Assembly: GCA_027579435.1 (NCBI GenBank) | Contig: JANBPK010001130.1 | Span: forward strand, 1-30,072 | Direction: 5' to 3' | Length of the DNA stretch: 30,072 nt | DNA from: Candolleomyces eurysporus | Taxonomy: Eukaryota > Basidiomycota > Agaricomycetes > Agaricales > Psathyrellaceae | Shown here: positions 8,877-19,295 of the stretch, piece after piece | Numbering within the stretch: the first letter of the stretch is position 1 | Layout of the letters: the number at the start of each line of letters is the position of its first letter | The notes under the pieces: generated by a model | Seen by the model: only the letters and a program-made list of their open reading frames with translations | Database searches by the model: none | Told to the model about the DNA's origin: nothing | Made by a program: the position numbers and the translations under genes

Positions 8877-10075
8877 AAACACACAACCTAACACCTACAC
8901 CAACTCTAAGTCGAGCCGTGCGAGATAAGTGGTATGTATAGACCTTTGTAGTCGGGCCGCACCAAATCGGGGGGGGGTGCGAGTATGGGGGGTAGTGTAG
9001 AGTATTAAGAATTTACAGATTCTCTCTCTTGTGCACACTAATTCCAAGTAATCGAGGAGTACTCGATAATCACACAGTTAACCCTAAGGTTACTTCTTTA
9101 TAGCTTTGATCTTTCCTTTAACTTAGTATCACGCCGCGCGAGATAAAAGTCACAAATCCAGTCGATTGCAAACGCAAAGTAAACACAAATAAAAACAGCA
9201 GTAATTCTCTGGGGAAAAACTATGCTAAGAGAGTCCAATATATATACTATCTGGAGCCGCGCGATCACCGGAGCATGATAAATAGGTGTACACGAGATTT
9301 ATAAATAAAGAGAGTCCAGGCCCCAGCTAGAGAGAGAGATAAAGAGATAAAAAGAGGGTATTGGATACGCCAAGGCGCCGCCGCGCCACTCCTGCGCTCG
9401 CGCCGTGACTATTAATAGATTCTTGTTGCCTTTTCTAGTGTGCCGAGTGGGATGCCGAAGTTGATCGACGGTGGTCGGTCTACGGTTATTCCAACCGCCG
9501 TCTTGGTGTACCTTTGCTCGAGCCGCGTGAGGAGGAGTCGGACCTCCGTCAATTGAGCATCTTTATCTTGGCAAAAGCCCTAGTGACCACTTTCCGGGTT
9601 ATCTCTTCCGTGAACGACTTTCCTTTCAGAGTACCTTTGAGCTCCTTTTCTCGTGCCGCGCCAGCCATCATGCCGTCTGATGTGCCGAAACCTCGCCGCG
9701 CATCTCCTTATATGCTTAGGGACTCGCCCTACTGCTCTAGCACTGAATATACTCGATTAATGTGAGGCCGTGCGAGAGGTTAGGTACCTTTAGTGCCTAG
9801 GAAACCACCTCTATTGCTTTAGTAGTGAGATTGAGCCTTTCAGCTGCAGGGTAGGCCGTTTGATCTGAAGCGGCACCAACCGGCTAGCTTACTTAAACCC
9901 TAATCTCGGGTATATGGCGGGCACGCCTCTAAGTCGGCAGTCCTTGAGCAGACTCCAACTCTCGTGAACCCAAGAGTAGTGTACTTCTTTAATTATCCTT
10001 CGCGCCGCGCGAGTTATCTTAGTACTGGATGGGTTTCTTAACATAGAGGTTTAATAGACACGACCGTTTAATTGA
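8877..10075. other. Region without a supported gene, with recurring GCCGCGCGAG-like words
   Basis: No supported gene apart from a weak minus-strand frame at 9412-9583. A G9 run occurs near 8970, a purine-rich tract at about 9328-9360 (agagag..agagggt), and several copies of GCCGCGCGAG / GCCGTGCGAG. Composition and the purine tract would suit retroelement LTR or leader sequence, but I found no pair of direct repeats to prove it. The 83-aa plus-strand frame at 9514-9765 lacks features of a real protein. Confidence 0.35.
9412..9583 (-). other. Possible small exon or gene remnant
   Basis: A minus-strand frame of about 57 codons contains LTEVRLLLTRLEQRYTKTA and PPSINFGIPLGTLEKATRIY before a TAA at 9412-9414. 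A CACTAG just upstream could be a splice acceptor. The heptad-like Leu spacing suggests a short coiled coil. I cannot identify it or find a convincing first exon. Confidence 0.22.
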
Positions 10076-10139
10076 ATGATGAACAGTATATTCAATAAAA
10101 TTGGTATTTATTCGCGAAAAAGCGAACACGGTCGTATCA

Positions 10140-10640
10140 CCGATACCTTGGTGGCTGATGGTACACCCACCAAACGGCCATCACTGGTGGTCACATTAGA
10201 GATGACAACTGAGGATTGTTGTGGTGTCAGTACATCCAACTACACAAAACAAGCGACCATTGGTGGCAGTCGTGGTGTTGGTAGACCCAACCATACCCAA
10301 CGAGCAATCATCAATGGTGGTTGTGGTGCTGGTACACCCAACGAGCGACCATCAATAGTGGTTGCTGTGTTGGTACACCCCAACAAGTGACCACCAATGG
10401 TGGTCACAGTGCTGGTACACCCACTGATCAACCATTGATGGTGGTCGTGGTGTTGGTACACACAACGAGTGACCGCAGATGGTGGTCNATTGTGTCAGTA
10501 CACCTCAACAAGTGACCACCAATGGTGGTTGCGGTGCTGGTACACTAACTGATCGACCATTGATGGTAGTTGTGGTGTTGGTACACCCAACGAGCGACCA
10601 CCAATGGTGGTCGCCATGTTGGTACACTCACCAGACAACT
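10140..10640. repeat. Minisatellite with ~40-bp units and a 125-bp higher-order period
   Basis: Degenerate units of about 40 bp alternate around CAACGAGCGACCA..TGGTGGT..GTTGGTACACC. Blocks 10381-10505 and 10506-10630 are each 125 bp, hold three units in the same order and resemble each other more than adjacent units do. An earlier, more diverged block starts near 10246. Many units contain near-perfect palindromes such as GACCACCAATGGTGGTC. Open frames across it (10076-10390, 10240-10461, 10321-10515) are repeat artefacts. N10488 lies within the array. Confidence 0.82.
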
Positions 10641-10976
10641 TGACTATTGATGTTGGTCAGAAGGCAGCGGTCTAGCACATTTTTGCTCCAGATGGATCAA
10701 TAAAAATTAAGATTGATACACATATTTGTCTTAAGCATTCCATAGTAAAAAATAAATGTCCCATAATGAAGCTTATCCGGTGGATAGATCACCAGTAACC
10801 ACCAACAATGGCTGTTGGTGTCATTCTCACATGGGCACAGTGTATTGGCAGCAGTCACCAACAAAGAGTGTTATTGGTACCTACTCTGGCATGAACCTCA
10901 CCCATTCATAGCAGACTCTACCCACCAAACCTACCCATTCCTAGGCAGACCTGCCATCCAACCTTGCAAGAAATCC
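10641..10976. other. AT-rich spacer with a short hairpin
   Basis: No ORF. An inverted repeat CACCAACA / TGTTGGTG (10800-10807 and 10813-10820, 5-nt loop) resembles the palindromes of the neighbouring minisatellite and may be a diverged outlier unit. Confidence 0.4.
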
Positions 10977-12665
10977 CTAACCTAGAAAACCTAGGACCCC
11001 CCCATAACCCTCTAACCCTGGCAAATTTGTGTCTAGGCCGTAATGCTGCCGGTCCACCTGCGACAAATGCCCCAGTTGCTCGTCTGTTCCTGTTGATGTA
11101 GCATGCCCTGGGAATAGGCTCCTGTTCTGACTTATAATAAATGCCATGAACTGCTGGTGGATGGAGGAGGAAATTGGGACGCCAAGGCACTGCTCGGTGA
11201 ATCGAGTGAGGGAGCAGGAAATATCAGCGCCTTGGAAAGGGCACTGCAGCCCACAGAAGAGTGCGTAGAAGCTATTCTGATACATGTGGGGTCAAAAGAG
11301 GTGTTGAAACTCGGAGAAGATAGGGCGGAGGAAAGCGAGAAAACAAATGAAGTGCTGGGCAATGCTGGGTAGTGGGGCCCTAGCCATCACCTTGTCCTTG
11401 CCCGAGAAGAAGCTGGTCTTGTTGAAGGATCCTCGAAGGAAAAATGTGCCAAAGGTGACAAACACGTTCCTTATGGAACCCCCCAGGTAATTTCTCAGCA
11501 GGTTAGAGGCAACTTCAGTAGCACGGGCAGGCTTGCCATATGTGAGCAGGACAGCAACAAGGATTTGTTCCTGTAGTGCATGGATGTTGGCAAGATAGTC
11601 AGCAACCGCTGCTGGAAACCAACAAATACACCGGCCATCTATTGTCCCAAATTTGCAGAAGACCTCCTCATGCTGCAGGATGTATTGGAGCACCGTGCCA
11701 CTCTTCTGCCACACATTCCACTCGTTGTCAATGAAGGAATACCCTGAATAAGTCCTTCGTGGCTCATCAAAGATGTGAATATTGCTGGGAATGTTGAAGA
11801 TGGGATTGTCGAAGAGTAAGCAGCTGAGGTGACTCCTGATATCTTGTTCAAGATCCTCCACAGCCGCTTTGACCTGATGAAGGTGGATAGTTATCCCATC
11901 TACAACTATGGTGTCACTGTCCCAGCTCGGAGTGCTGAACAATACTGCACTTTGCTCTGCAGAAGTGATGGAATTGAGGCCCCAAAGAAGGATGTAGAGG
12001 CTTGGCAGAGGGGCTTCCAACATCTCGGTGAAATACAGCTGGTATTGTGAAAAAGCCCTGTGGTGGTGGTGGGTTAGCACTCATTGGCAGTTGAAAAAGA
12101 TCTTCTGAACATACTGGTGGTATGTGATTCCTTGTTCATCCGCCACCCTGATCACCAAAGTTCCAAAGGTAAGTCGCCCAACAAACAGAATAGCCGCAAT
12201 CTTTTGCGTTATGATTGACAAACTACACCATCCCCCGCCTTTTCTTAGTGACGACAGCAGCAGATAGTGTATGATAGGCGTAAAAAAGGGGCCATGCTTT
12301 GCATTCTGGGGCGTATTGGTGAAAACAGCTGTTAAAAACTTGACAAGGCCAGACTCCTCCCCCTCCTCTCTCACCCTCTCCCTTACTTCTCCGTCTTCTA
12401 CCACCTCTCCATCCTCGTCAAACTCGAGTGACCACACATCGCCAACATCCGCCATGTCAAAGGTCTGGTTTGTGTTACAGGTAACATGACTCCTAGGGAC
12501 AAGTTTGGACTATTATTGACTCAGTTCGTAACTACTTTAGATAAGTTAGTACAAGTGACTCAGGAAATAGTTGAGTTGAGTCTGTAAGACTCTTTTTCTT
12601 TTTATGACTAGGTTATTAGACTTGTTGTGACTCTATTAGTAGTATGACTCGATTTCATGTACTAG

Positions 12666-12673
12666 TATAAATA
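12666..12673 (+). promoter_or_regulatory. TATA box of the solo LTR (TATAAATA)
   Basis: A consensus TATAAATA about 190 bp into the LTR, a plausible U3 promoter with initiation near 12700. It also lies 72 bp ahead of the LTR-internal ORF. Confidence 0.55.
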
Positions 12674-12744
12674 CAACAGAGAAACGAGACAGGCTCTTCA
12701 GCTTGTTCTTGAGATTCATCGATAACTTGTAAATCCCTAAGCAC

Positions 12745-13239
12745 ATGCCTAGGACCGTTCAACTCGCACTCAATCTACAACGAGAAGACCAACACGACGA
12801 GGCAGTACTTTGTCTCACCATCATCGAACAACTATTTCCGAACTACAGCCGAACCACCTCTCACATCTTCCCCATCACCGACACCGAGATCTTCACCTTC
12901 ATCCAGTCACTTCTGAGGGGACTATCTACTACCACCAGGGAAGCCTTACAGTGAATGTTCGAGACAGTGTGCTTGTGCCGATATCTATCGCCCACCACTC
13001 TGTTTATCCAGTTCTATATCCAGGAGGAGGGATCCCCTTTATTCATTCCACTCTACAGCACGACTATCTCCATGTCCGATCAATCAGTAGCGTCACTCAA
13101 TACGTGTACTCAGGTTTTCTATACCAACACACCGTTTTCCAATTATCCGAGGAACCCACCAGTCGTCCCTCAAGAAGTTCCCGAAGAAGGAGACGACACA
13201 GACTTGCCTGAGACCGACAACCGGATTGACTTCGAGTAG
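12745..13239 (+). pseudogene. 164-codon reading frame inside the LTR, broken by one TGA
   Basis: The frame runs from ATG 12745 to TAG 13237-13239 with a single TGA at 12952-12954 (between ..TTREALQ and MFETVCL..). It fills most of the LTR downstream of the TATA box. The C-terminal end is Pro/Glu/Asp-rich (PPVVPQEVPEEGDD). I recognise no domain. Either this LTR family encodes a small protein or the frame is open by chance; two consecutive segments of 69 and 94 codons in one frame argue mildly for the first. A single C-to-T change at an Arg CGA would explain the TGA. Confidence 0.35.
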
Positions 13240-14926
13240 TCGAACCATAACAGTTTGTATCACTGTTCAAAAGCTCTCAAACCTTTTGCATGAACGCCTT
13301 CAAAGTGTTGTGAACTTTGGAAGAAACAGGCACCATGTAGGGAGAACGGTTTGCAGAGCTGATGAGCTCGATGACACTGGTAAATACCCAAGAGTATTTC
13401 TTGAGGGTCTTCCCTGTAACCTCAAAGTGGTGCCGCTGGAACATGAGGATGTGCTCTGCAGCTGGTCGAGTTCCAATTAAGCAGTGGACATAAGTGTCCT
13501 TCACACTCCCCTGGGCTTTTTGGAGGAAGGAGAAAACAATACTCCCGATGAGCATGAGCCGGCGGTCGCGTTGGGGCATAGCAACCAGCTCTACAAGGTC
13601 ATCATACACAACACCACATTCTTTGATTTGACAATCCCACCTCTCTTTGATGAGGAACTGGTGGAGAATTCTATACGAATCAACATTCGACAGGGCTTTG
13701 CTTTAGGTGGGCCGTTCCTTTATCTGATCCTGATACAATGCCCACACGTCACTCTGAGGATGTTCTATGGACGTCTGTGGTGGTGGCAAGACCCCGAACC
13801 ATGGGAAATGATTGTTGGGGTGAAAGCGCTGGGTGTAGGATTTTACTTGCTGCAGTGCTACCCCATTTTTGCAGCAAGGGTGTTTCTTGAACGCCTTGTC
13901 CGTTGAATAGCAGTGGTTGCAGGAAGAACACGCAAGGTAGTTGGGTACAACGTCAAGATATTTGATTGGAGGTATACAAGAAACAGGAAAAGGTGGGTTG
14001 CTTTGAAGGTTGGGGAATAGTGGGCGAACTTGATGATCGAACCAAGTTTGAATGTGGGAGGAGGCAGGCCAGCTGGTGTGGTTGCCAGCAAAGTGCGCGT
14101 TCAGTTGAGAAGGGTCGACCAGACTCCGACAAGCCTGACAAACAAGAAGCTGGTGGTGGACGTTGATGACGAGTCCAGACTCCCCCAAAAATGAACCCTC
14201 ATAACCCTCTCCACTGTCAATAAAACCCTGCTGTTTGTCTGCGCTACTTGTCATTTCGGTCTCTCTATCCGCCAACTGCTGAGACCCATCCTCCATATTG
14301 GCGTTGATGGGGAAGATGGGACGCAAGACGGTGGAACCAACGGAAGGAGTAGGCGAGCACTGTGTGTTGGGCAGGATAGCACCCCTCATTTGGGCATTCT
14401 GGGTAACTTGGTGTGACACAACATGGGTCTTCGGTCACGTTAGTAAGCAAAATGAATGTAAATGAAACAAGCTTACACAAAGTTCTTGGCCAAAGACGGT
14501 CTCGAACAAGCAAAGTGGGCAAGGATAGCAGCCGTCGGCGTTATGGTGGGCAATCTTCTCAAAGCCTTCAAGCATCCGGTACACAGTGGTGGTGAGTGAG
14601 CACTCCAGGTGCATCGACTTGTGCCCCTTGGCCAAGGGTAGCTTGCAACACTCACACATTTGTTTGGTCGCATAGCATTGTTTCTTAGACCTGTCATACA
14701 GTGAACAAAATGAGAAAATAAACAAGTAAAATGAACTAACCCTCAGCGACCGTCACCATCTCTGGGATTCGATGACTGGAGGGAAAGAGTACGCTTGGAC
14801 GACTGCATAGCAGCTAAATTTCACTTTGAGATTGTATCAGAGAACGTACCTGTTTATATACGAGATATAAACTTACCGCGTGTTTTGCACATGATACACA
14901 TAGGATAATCGTGCAGAGGCTATCAG

Positions 14927-15338
14927 TTAGCCAGTCTTTGCAGCATGGATGGCATCACCCATCAAGACCTCACAGTTTCTGCACTTGTTGGGCGTCCGAT
15001 AAACAGCCGTCCAACTGGAGAAACCGCAGAGGCGAATGCCAGCTGGCACACCAAAGTCAATACAATTGGCGAGTAAAAAAAAAGGGTACCAGCTCTTCAA
15101 GTACAGGTGCACCACATCCTACATTGATCATCCAATAATTGGTCAACCAATTTGTGCAGTAGAGGCCAGCAGTGGTTGTGGTTGAACAAGACAGTCCGGC
15201 GTTCAACTGATCATCAAAGGCAGTGCTGCCAAATTGGGTATTTCTGAATTGGGCACACTCTGTCACTGAGCCAGGTTCATGGCGGCTATCCTCTTCCTTC
15301 AACCACCACCACCATTCTACCTCCCTGATAACATTCAC
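14927..15338 (-). pseudogene. Unrecognised cysteine-containing gene fragment with a homopolymer frameshift
   Basis: Two overlapping minus-strand frames (15057-15338 and 14927-15115) read well on either side of an A9 run near 15073-15081. The upstream one gives LYCTNWLTNYWMINVGCGAP, the downstream one IDFGVPAGIRLCGFSSWTAV then NKCRNCEVLMGDAIHAAKTG and a stop. A one-base length error or mutation in the run would join them. Cys pairs (C-X2-C in KCRNCE) hint at metal binding. It lies just upstream of, and on the same strand as, the helicase-like pseudogene and might be an upstream part of the same locus. I do not recognise the family. Confidence 0.33.
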
Positions 15339-15417
15339 AAGGCAGCAGGTAAAGTAAATGTAAGGTTATGAGCTCAAATCTCATGCTTTCATTCATTCAC
15401 AGAGCTTGGGTTGCCAG

Positions 15418-16060
15418 GTAAGTGTCTATTGTACCTGAAATTGATGTTTCTTTATATCTCTCAATGAATTCTCATTTAACAAGGCCTTCCAGAAACACGA
15501 GCACAATCTTGTGTTGACCAATTATCAGACGACGTAAAGATACGCTCAATTTTCCATCTCTTCGGTGTCCTTGGCAGTCGTACTCTTGCTTCTGGAAGTT
15601 GACTTCCATACTGATCTTGGGTTGATTGATTATTGGACGACCCGGGTTTGGACTTTGTCAACTGGCGCCTAACCCATGCTTTCGCACCATGTTCCGGGTA
15701 AGTGGGCCCTAAATTACTCATTTCTTTCATTCATTGTTTTGTTCTAAGCTTGCAACACACCCTTAGAAACACACGATCGAACTCTGCGTTCATGCTATTT
15801 GTATCTTTGGTAAGTGACGATCACAAAGGCTAGAGTAAAATCTTCATCCTCTTTATTGTAGCTCCTTGAAACGCTTGTGTCCACACTATTCAGGTTATTG
15901 GTAAGTTGTAAATTTAATTATGCGAGTCTTCTTTTTTATTGAAACATTTGTTTAGCTTCCTCTTTGCTGCTTCTGCGTTCCATACGACCAAATTCCATCT
16001 CTCGGTAAGTTGTTATCAAACCCAGACTACCATAGACTCGTTTAATTTATGAAGGCTTAG
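15418..16060 (+). other. Run of five short introns separated by small exons
   Basis: Five GTAAGT donors are each followed by an AG acceptor at 51-66 nt: 15418-15483, 15698-15748, 15810-15861, 15901-15955 and 16005-16060. The exons between them are 214, 61, 39 and 49 nt. The repetition makes chance unlikely and marks a transcribed plus-strand gene, probably the 5' end of the pseudogene that follows. The first exon is open in one frame for about 38 codons (starting LPETRAQSCVDQL) then meets TGA, so coding content is uncertain; part could be 5' UTR. Confidence 0.5.
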
Positions 16061-16159
16061 GCTCACTATGCAATGCTGCTCCACTTTGCCAGGCCGATCC
16101 GGTCCTCTGCCTTGTGTTTCTAACCCACCTGTACCCCAAACCGACAACTTGGGTGACGA

Positions 16160-18824
16160 ATGGTGTGTGCATGCATCAACAAATTTGTCTTTTGTACTTA
16201 CGTTTGCCTTAGTCGACTTCCACGTCCACTCGATAAACTCAAAGACAGGGAGATCAATGCCCTTGTAAAGAATAGCAAGTGTCGCATCTACAGTTTCAAT
16301 GGCCAGCTCTTTTATTCTCCAAACACTGCTCAGAACGTAAAGATGCCCAACCGACTGCCCGAATCTTTTAAAAAGAATATCTTGAAGCGCCCAGGAGCCC
16401 AGCTCAGAGACTTTCAGCAACCCTTGTGGTACCACCGAGAATATAGATTCCTACCCTTTATCCTAGTTCACACATTCTTCAAAGATCTCATCTATGCACC
16501 TCTTTGCCGGAAATTCGAGGATGAAGAAGATTTTGTAAAGGATGAATTGGGCTTTTGGAGGATGCCAAAGGACATATTAGAGGAGTGGCTGGAGATTCAA
16601 AAGCAAACACTTTGGCTAATCACTTGGTGCCATTCTTACAAGCGCCTGGGTCAGCGTGAGCTTTGGAATCCAAGCAACGTGGGGTTTCAACACTCTTTTA
16701 TGGATGTCAAGAAGGGAGTGTCTCTCATTCAACACTCCAAAAACTGGGTTATGGTGATCTTCAGCTATGCTACCTGGATCCTCTCTGAGCACCACATATT
16801 TTCGAACCTGGATCGCAAAAACTTGGGTCTTTGGAAATCTCTCATCAAACATGTCAGCATCGAATTTCTATGCTGTTTTGTAAACTCAACAGTCATCACC
16901 ATATCTCTGCAACTTTCCTGCATCAGCTGATTTTTTGATATCGCCTCCTACTCTCCAGATGATCTCGGGCAGACAGCTCACCAGCTCAACTGATTCGTTT
17001 ACAACTCCATCTCCGTCTGGTTCCCTCTCAACTCAAACACTGACACAGTCTTGAAACATCGAGCCTTTGAGCACTTCCGTCCACCTGAGCTGATTGAAGA
17101 GTTTGAGGCTGACCATTTTACCCCAATTCCCTGTGCGCCCATGTATGCTGATCGTGCAGCTCTCCACCAGTGGAGGACTCGGGTGGCTAAAGAAGCGCCC
17201 GTCCTCTGACAGTCCTTTTTTGAGAAATGTGAGCAGGGTCGTGCCCAGTGCTTGAAGGACAAGACGCAAAGAGAACACCAGAGACAGTTGGATATGGAGA
17301 AGCATGCGACTACCAGCTGGAGTGGTACTTCCGCCTTTTTCAAGTGGACTGCAGATTCCACCACAGGTGTACGTGTCCGCACAAGGCTCACAAAGAACGA
17401 TGTTTGGATGGAGATGGTCAAACACGCCCCGACTCAGCGACGATTCGACAGATTCACAAACAAGTGGGATATATGTACAGAGTTTGGTGAAAGTGGGGGC
17501 TACAATGTGGATATCTACTATAACAATGAGGATGAGGGTGGCAAATTTGGGGACGACAACTATGTAGCTTTGATGGAAAACCCTGGAACATATACTCTCC
17601 CTGAGCAGGAAAGCCCTGCCTCTCCCCCTCCCACTCCTGAACAATACTACGGTTGGGAAGCTGCACTGGCACTGCCAGGGAGAATTGGGAAACACATCCC
17701 CCTGCTGTTTGGTTTGAGCTTTACAGATCTCCCTTCCAGCTTGTACAACTTTGAAGAGCACAAGCAGCTGTACCAGGCATTCGTGGGGGAGCGAACAGCC
17801 AAATCCTCTTTCTAAAACCGCAATTAACTGCCTACTCCAGAGCTTCTTTGATGCTCTCCCTTGTTCTTTCCCTCTCAGCTTTGCTCCCCGAATCTCTTGC
17901 TCAAATCTTCTTCCTCTCCACACATTCTTTCGCAATGACCTCCAAACATCCATTGTCTACCACAAAGGCTCCTACATCGTTCCAACCTCGACCAACCTCT
18001 GTATTGCTTGACCCAGCTGCTGCCATTTTCTGTGCTTGCTTGACAGAAAAAGAGTTTGAGAATATTGTCTTGGCTCTGTATAGGCATGGAATCTGGTTTC
18101 ATGCCTGTATCAAGTCATCTACCCCTCCACCACCACCTCCATCCAGTCACATCTTCCCGATTGTTCCCATCCAAGTGCCAGAAAAAATGGTTTTTGACAA
18201 GGCTGTCTATGACAACTTGGTCACCGCAGCCAAGTTGTACCTTGTAGGCCACCGTTGTCGAGCAGCTCTACTGTGTGACAGATTGGTGTCTTGAATTGCA
18301 CAGGATATGATTTGGGAGTGCGGCCAAGTGTGAGCGGCTCATCTTTCAGCAGCCTTCACCAAACATTTTAGGTTCTGCACTGAATGTCATTGTTGACTTT
18401 GGAAATGGGGAGTATCTGTACAATGATGTGCTGGAATATGTTGAGAAGGATTATATGTTGAGTGTTCATTATGAGATTCAGGGTAGGCTTTCTATTCTTG
18501 AAAATGTCTCATTGACTCATCATTTTGTTCTTAGGCGACCCAGCTCTCTCCTAGTATGCTGCAAAGTCTTGGTGGCCAAGGGCAAGTATAGTGGAGAGTG
18601 GGTCTGTAAACAAGTACCATCGGTACTGGGACAACTACAACGAGGCTTGGTATTTGGAACATAAGGGTCGCTTGAACTCTACTGAATTTTTTCCTTTTCC
18701 AAAGACGACTCGAGAATGGAAGAGGGATTCACAGGCTCCAAGACCAGTCAAGAATTTTTACTGTGACTATCGTTTATTGTGTATCCAAAGTCTTGATCTT
18801 GTGCTTTCTGTCACATATGCTTGA
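16160..18824 (+). pseudogene. Decayed copy of an uncharacterised agaricomycete multicopy protein
   Basis: One plus-strand frame runs 16160-17815, broken only by TGAs at 16928-16930, 16991-16993 and 17207-17209. Blocks include LRDFQQPLWYHREYRFLPFI, TRLTKNDVWMEMVKHAP and QRRFDRFTNKWDICTEFGE; the last matches my memory of a large uncharacterised agaricomycete family (..RYDSWRNEWDCCAEF..). After a TAA at 17813-17815 homology resumes in other frames: YRHGIWFHACIKS followed by a Pro-rich stretch and RCRAALL (to 18294), then KYHRYWDNYNEAWYLEHKGR (18591-18824). A GTAGGC..TTAG intron at about 18482-18534 is likely. The family's function is unknown. Frameshifts and stops make it a pseudogene. The short exons just upstream probably belong to it. 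Confidence 0.5.
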
Positions 18825-18973
18825 GTTTTTGAAAATTTGTAGTTCTCTGATAGAGAGCCAGTGAGAATGCCAAGTGCATCTTTTGTGAGATTCCACACAT
18901 TTTATACTACAAACAGTGGTGTGTTGAGAGTCTTGAAAAGATTTTGCATGTTCATGCTTTGACCAAAAAAANT

Positions 18974-19295
18974 GTTGGTCAATGTTTCTAACCAAGTTGA
19001 TTACTGCCTGTTCTGAGTATTGTAGCATGGTTTTTGAAGGGTTCTGCACATTTTATATGTCAACCCAAAAAAAAANGTTGGTCAATGTTTTTTTCCTTGG
19101 CATGGTGTTGCGTTGTAAAAAAAACATTGGTCAACACTTTTTTTCTTGGCTTGGTGTTGCATTGTAAAAAAAAAACGTTGGTTGATGTTTTTTTTCCTTG
19201 GCTTAGTTTGCACAATAAAAGAAAACGTTGGTCAACGTTTTTTTTATTCAAGTTGATTTTACATAGAAAAAAACGTTGGTCAACATTTTTTTAGG
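18974..19295. repeat. ~50-bp tandem repeat built on palindromic AACGTTGGTCAACGTT
   Basis: The anchor word GTTGGTC (or ATTGGTC, GTTGGTT) recurs at 18974, 19077, 19126, 19177, 19227 and 19275: spacing 48-51 bp, with the first gap twice that. Each unit is an A-run, an almost perfect dyad AACGTTG-GT-CAACGTT, a T-run, then CTTGGCTTGGTGTTGC-like spacer. Strand symmetry is high, so transcripts could fold. Two Ns (18972, 19076) sit at the ends of A-runs. The 86-aa frame crossing it is an artefact. Confidence 0.82.

Larger units (their letters stand above)
12473..13252 (+). mobile_element. Solo LTR (780 bp) with GTTTG target duplication
   Basis: It starts TGTTACAGG and ends CCATAACA, the TG...CA ends with TGTTA/TAACA inverted termini of an LTR. 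It is flanked by identical GTTTG at 12468-12472 and 13253-13257. Excising it plus one GTTTG joins the surrounding minus-strand frame as ..NSDTN-QTFDMADVG.. without a shift, which fixes both ends. No internal retrotransposon genes are present, so it is best read as a solo LTR left by LTR-LTR recombination. A TATA box (12666-12673) suggests the plus strand is its sense strand. Confidence 0.88.
10977..14808 (-). pseudogene. Decayed N-terminal part of a RecQ-like (telomere-linked type) helicase protein
   Basis: The model is complement of exons 14741-14808, 14477-14690 and 14428 down to 10977, with introns of 50 and 48 nt whose phases agree. A 780-bp solo LTR is inserted in the last exon; removing it plus one 5-bp duplication restores the frame exactly. 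Exon 2 has Cys pairs (CECC, CYPCPLC). Exon 3 has C-X2-C-X11-H-X4-H fingers (LLVCQACRSLVDPSQLNAHF) like OrsD-type domains, then a motif (LLTYGKPARATEV..RNVFV) I know from fungal RecQ-like helicase proteins. In-frame stops lie at 14743-14745, 13703-13705 (TAA), 13277-13279, 12081-12083 and 11292-11294 (TGA); the final stop is a TAG at 10977-10979. No DEAD/DEAH helicase motif follows: the reading frame ends just before the minisatellite. The family name is recognition, not a search result. Confidence 0.6.

Noticed and set aside
9079..9910. TAACCCTAAGG and AAACCCTAATC, considered as telomeric TTAGGG repeats
   Set aside because: Only single units occur, with no tandem array.
10076..10515. Overlapping frames of 64-104 codons on both strands
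   Set aside because: They arise from the minisatellite, are repetitive and lack start context.
10140..10640. Regular repeats with palindromes, considered as a CRISPR array
   Set aside because: Units are contiguous and degenerate with no unique spacers, no cas genes are present, and the organism is eukaryotic.
16016..16435. A 139-codon minus-strand frame
   Set aside because: The plus strand carries a longer frame with family motifs and splice sites over the same stretch.
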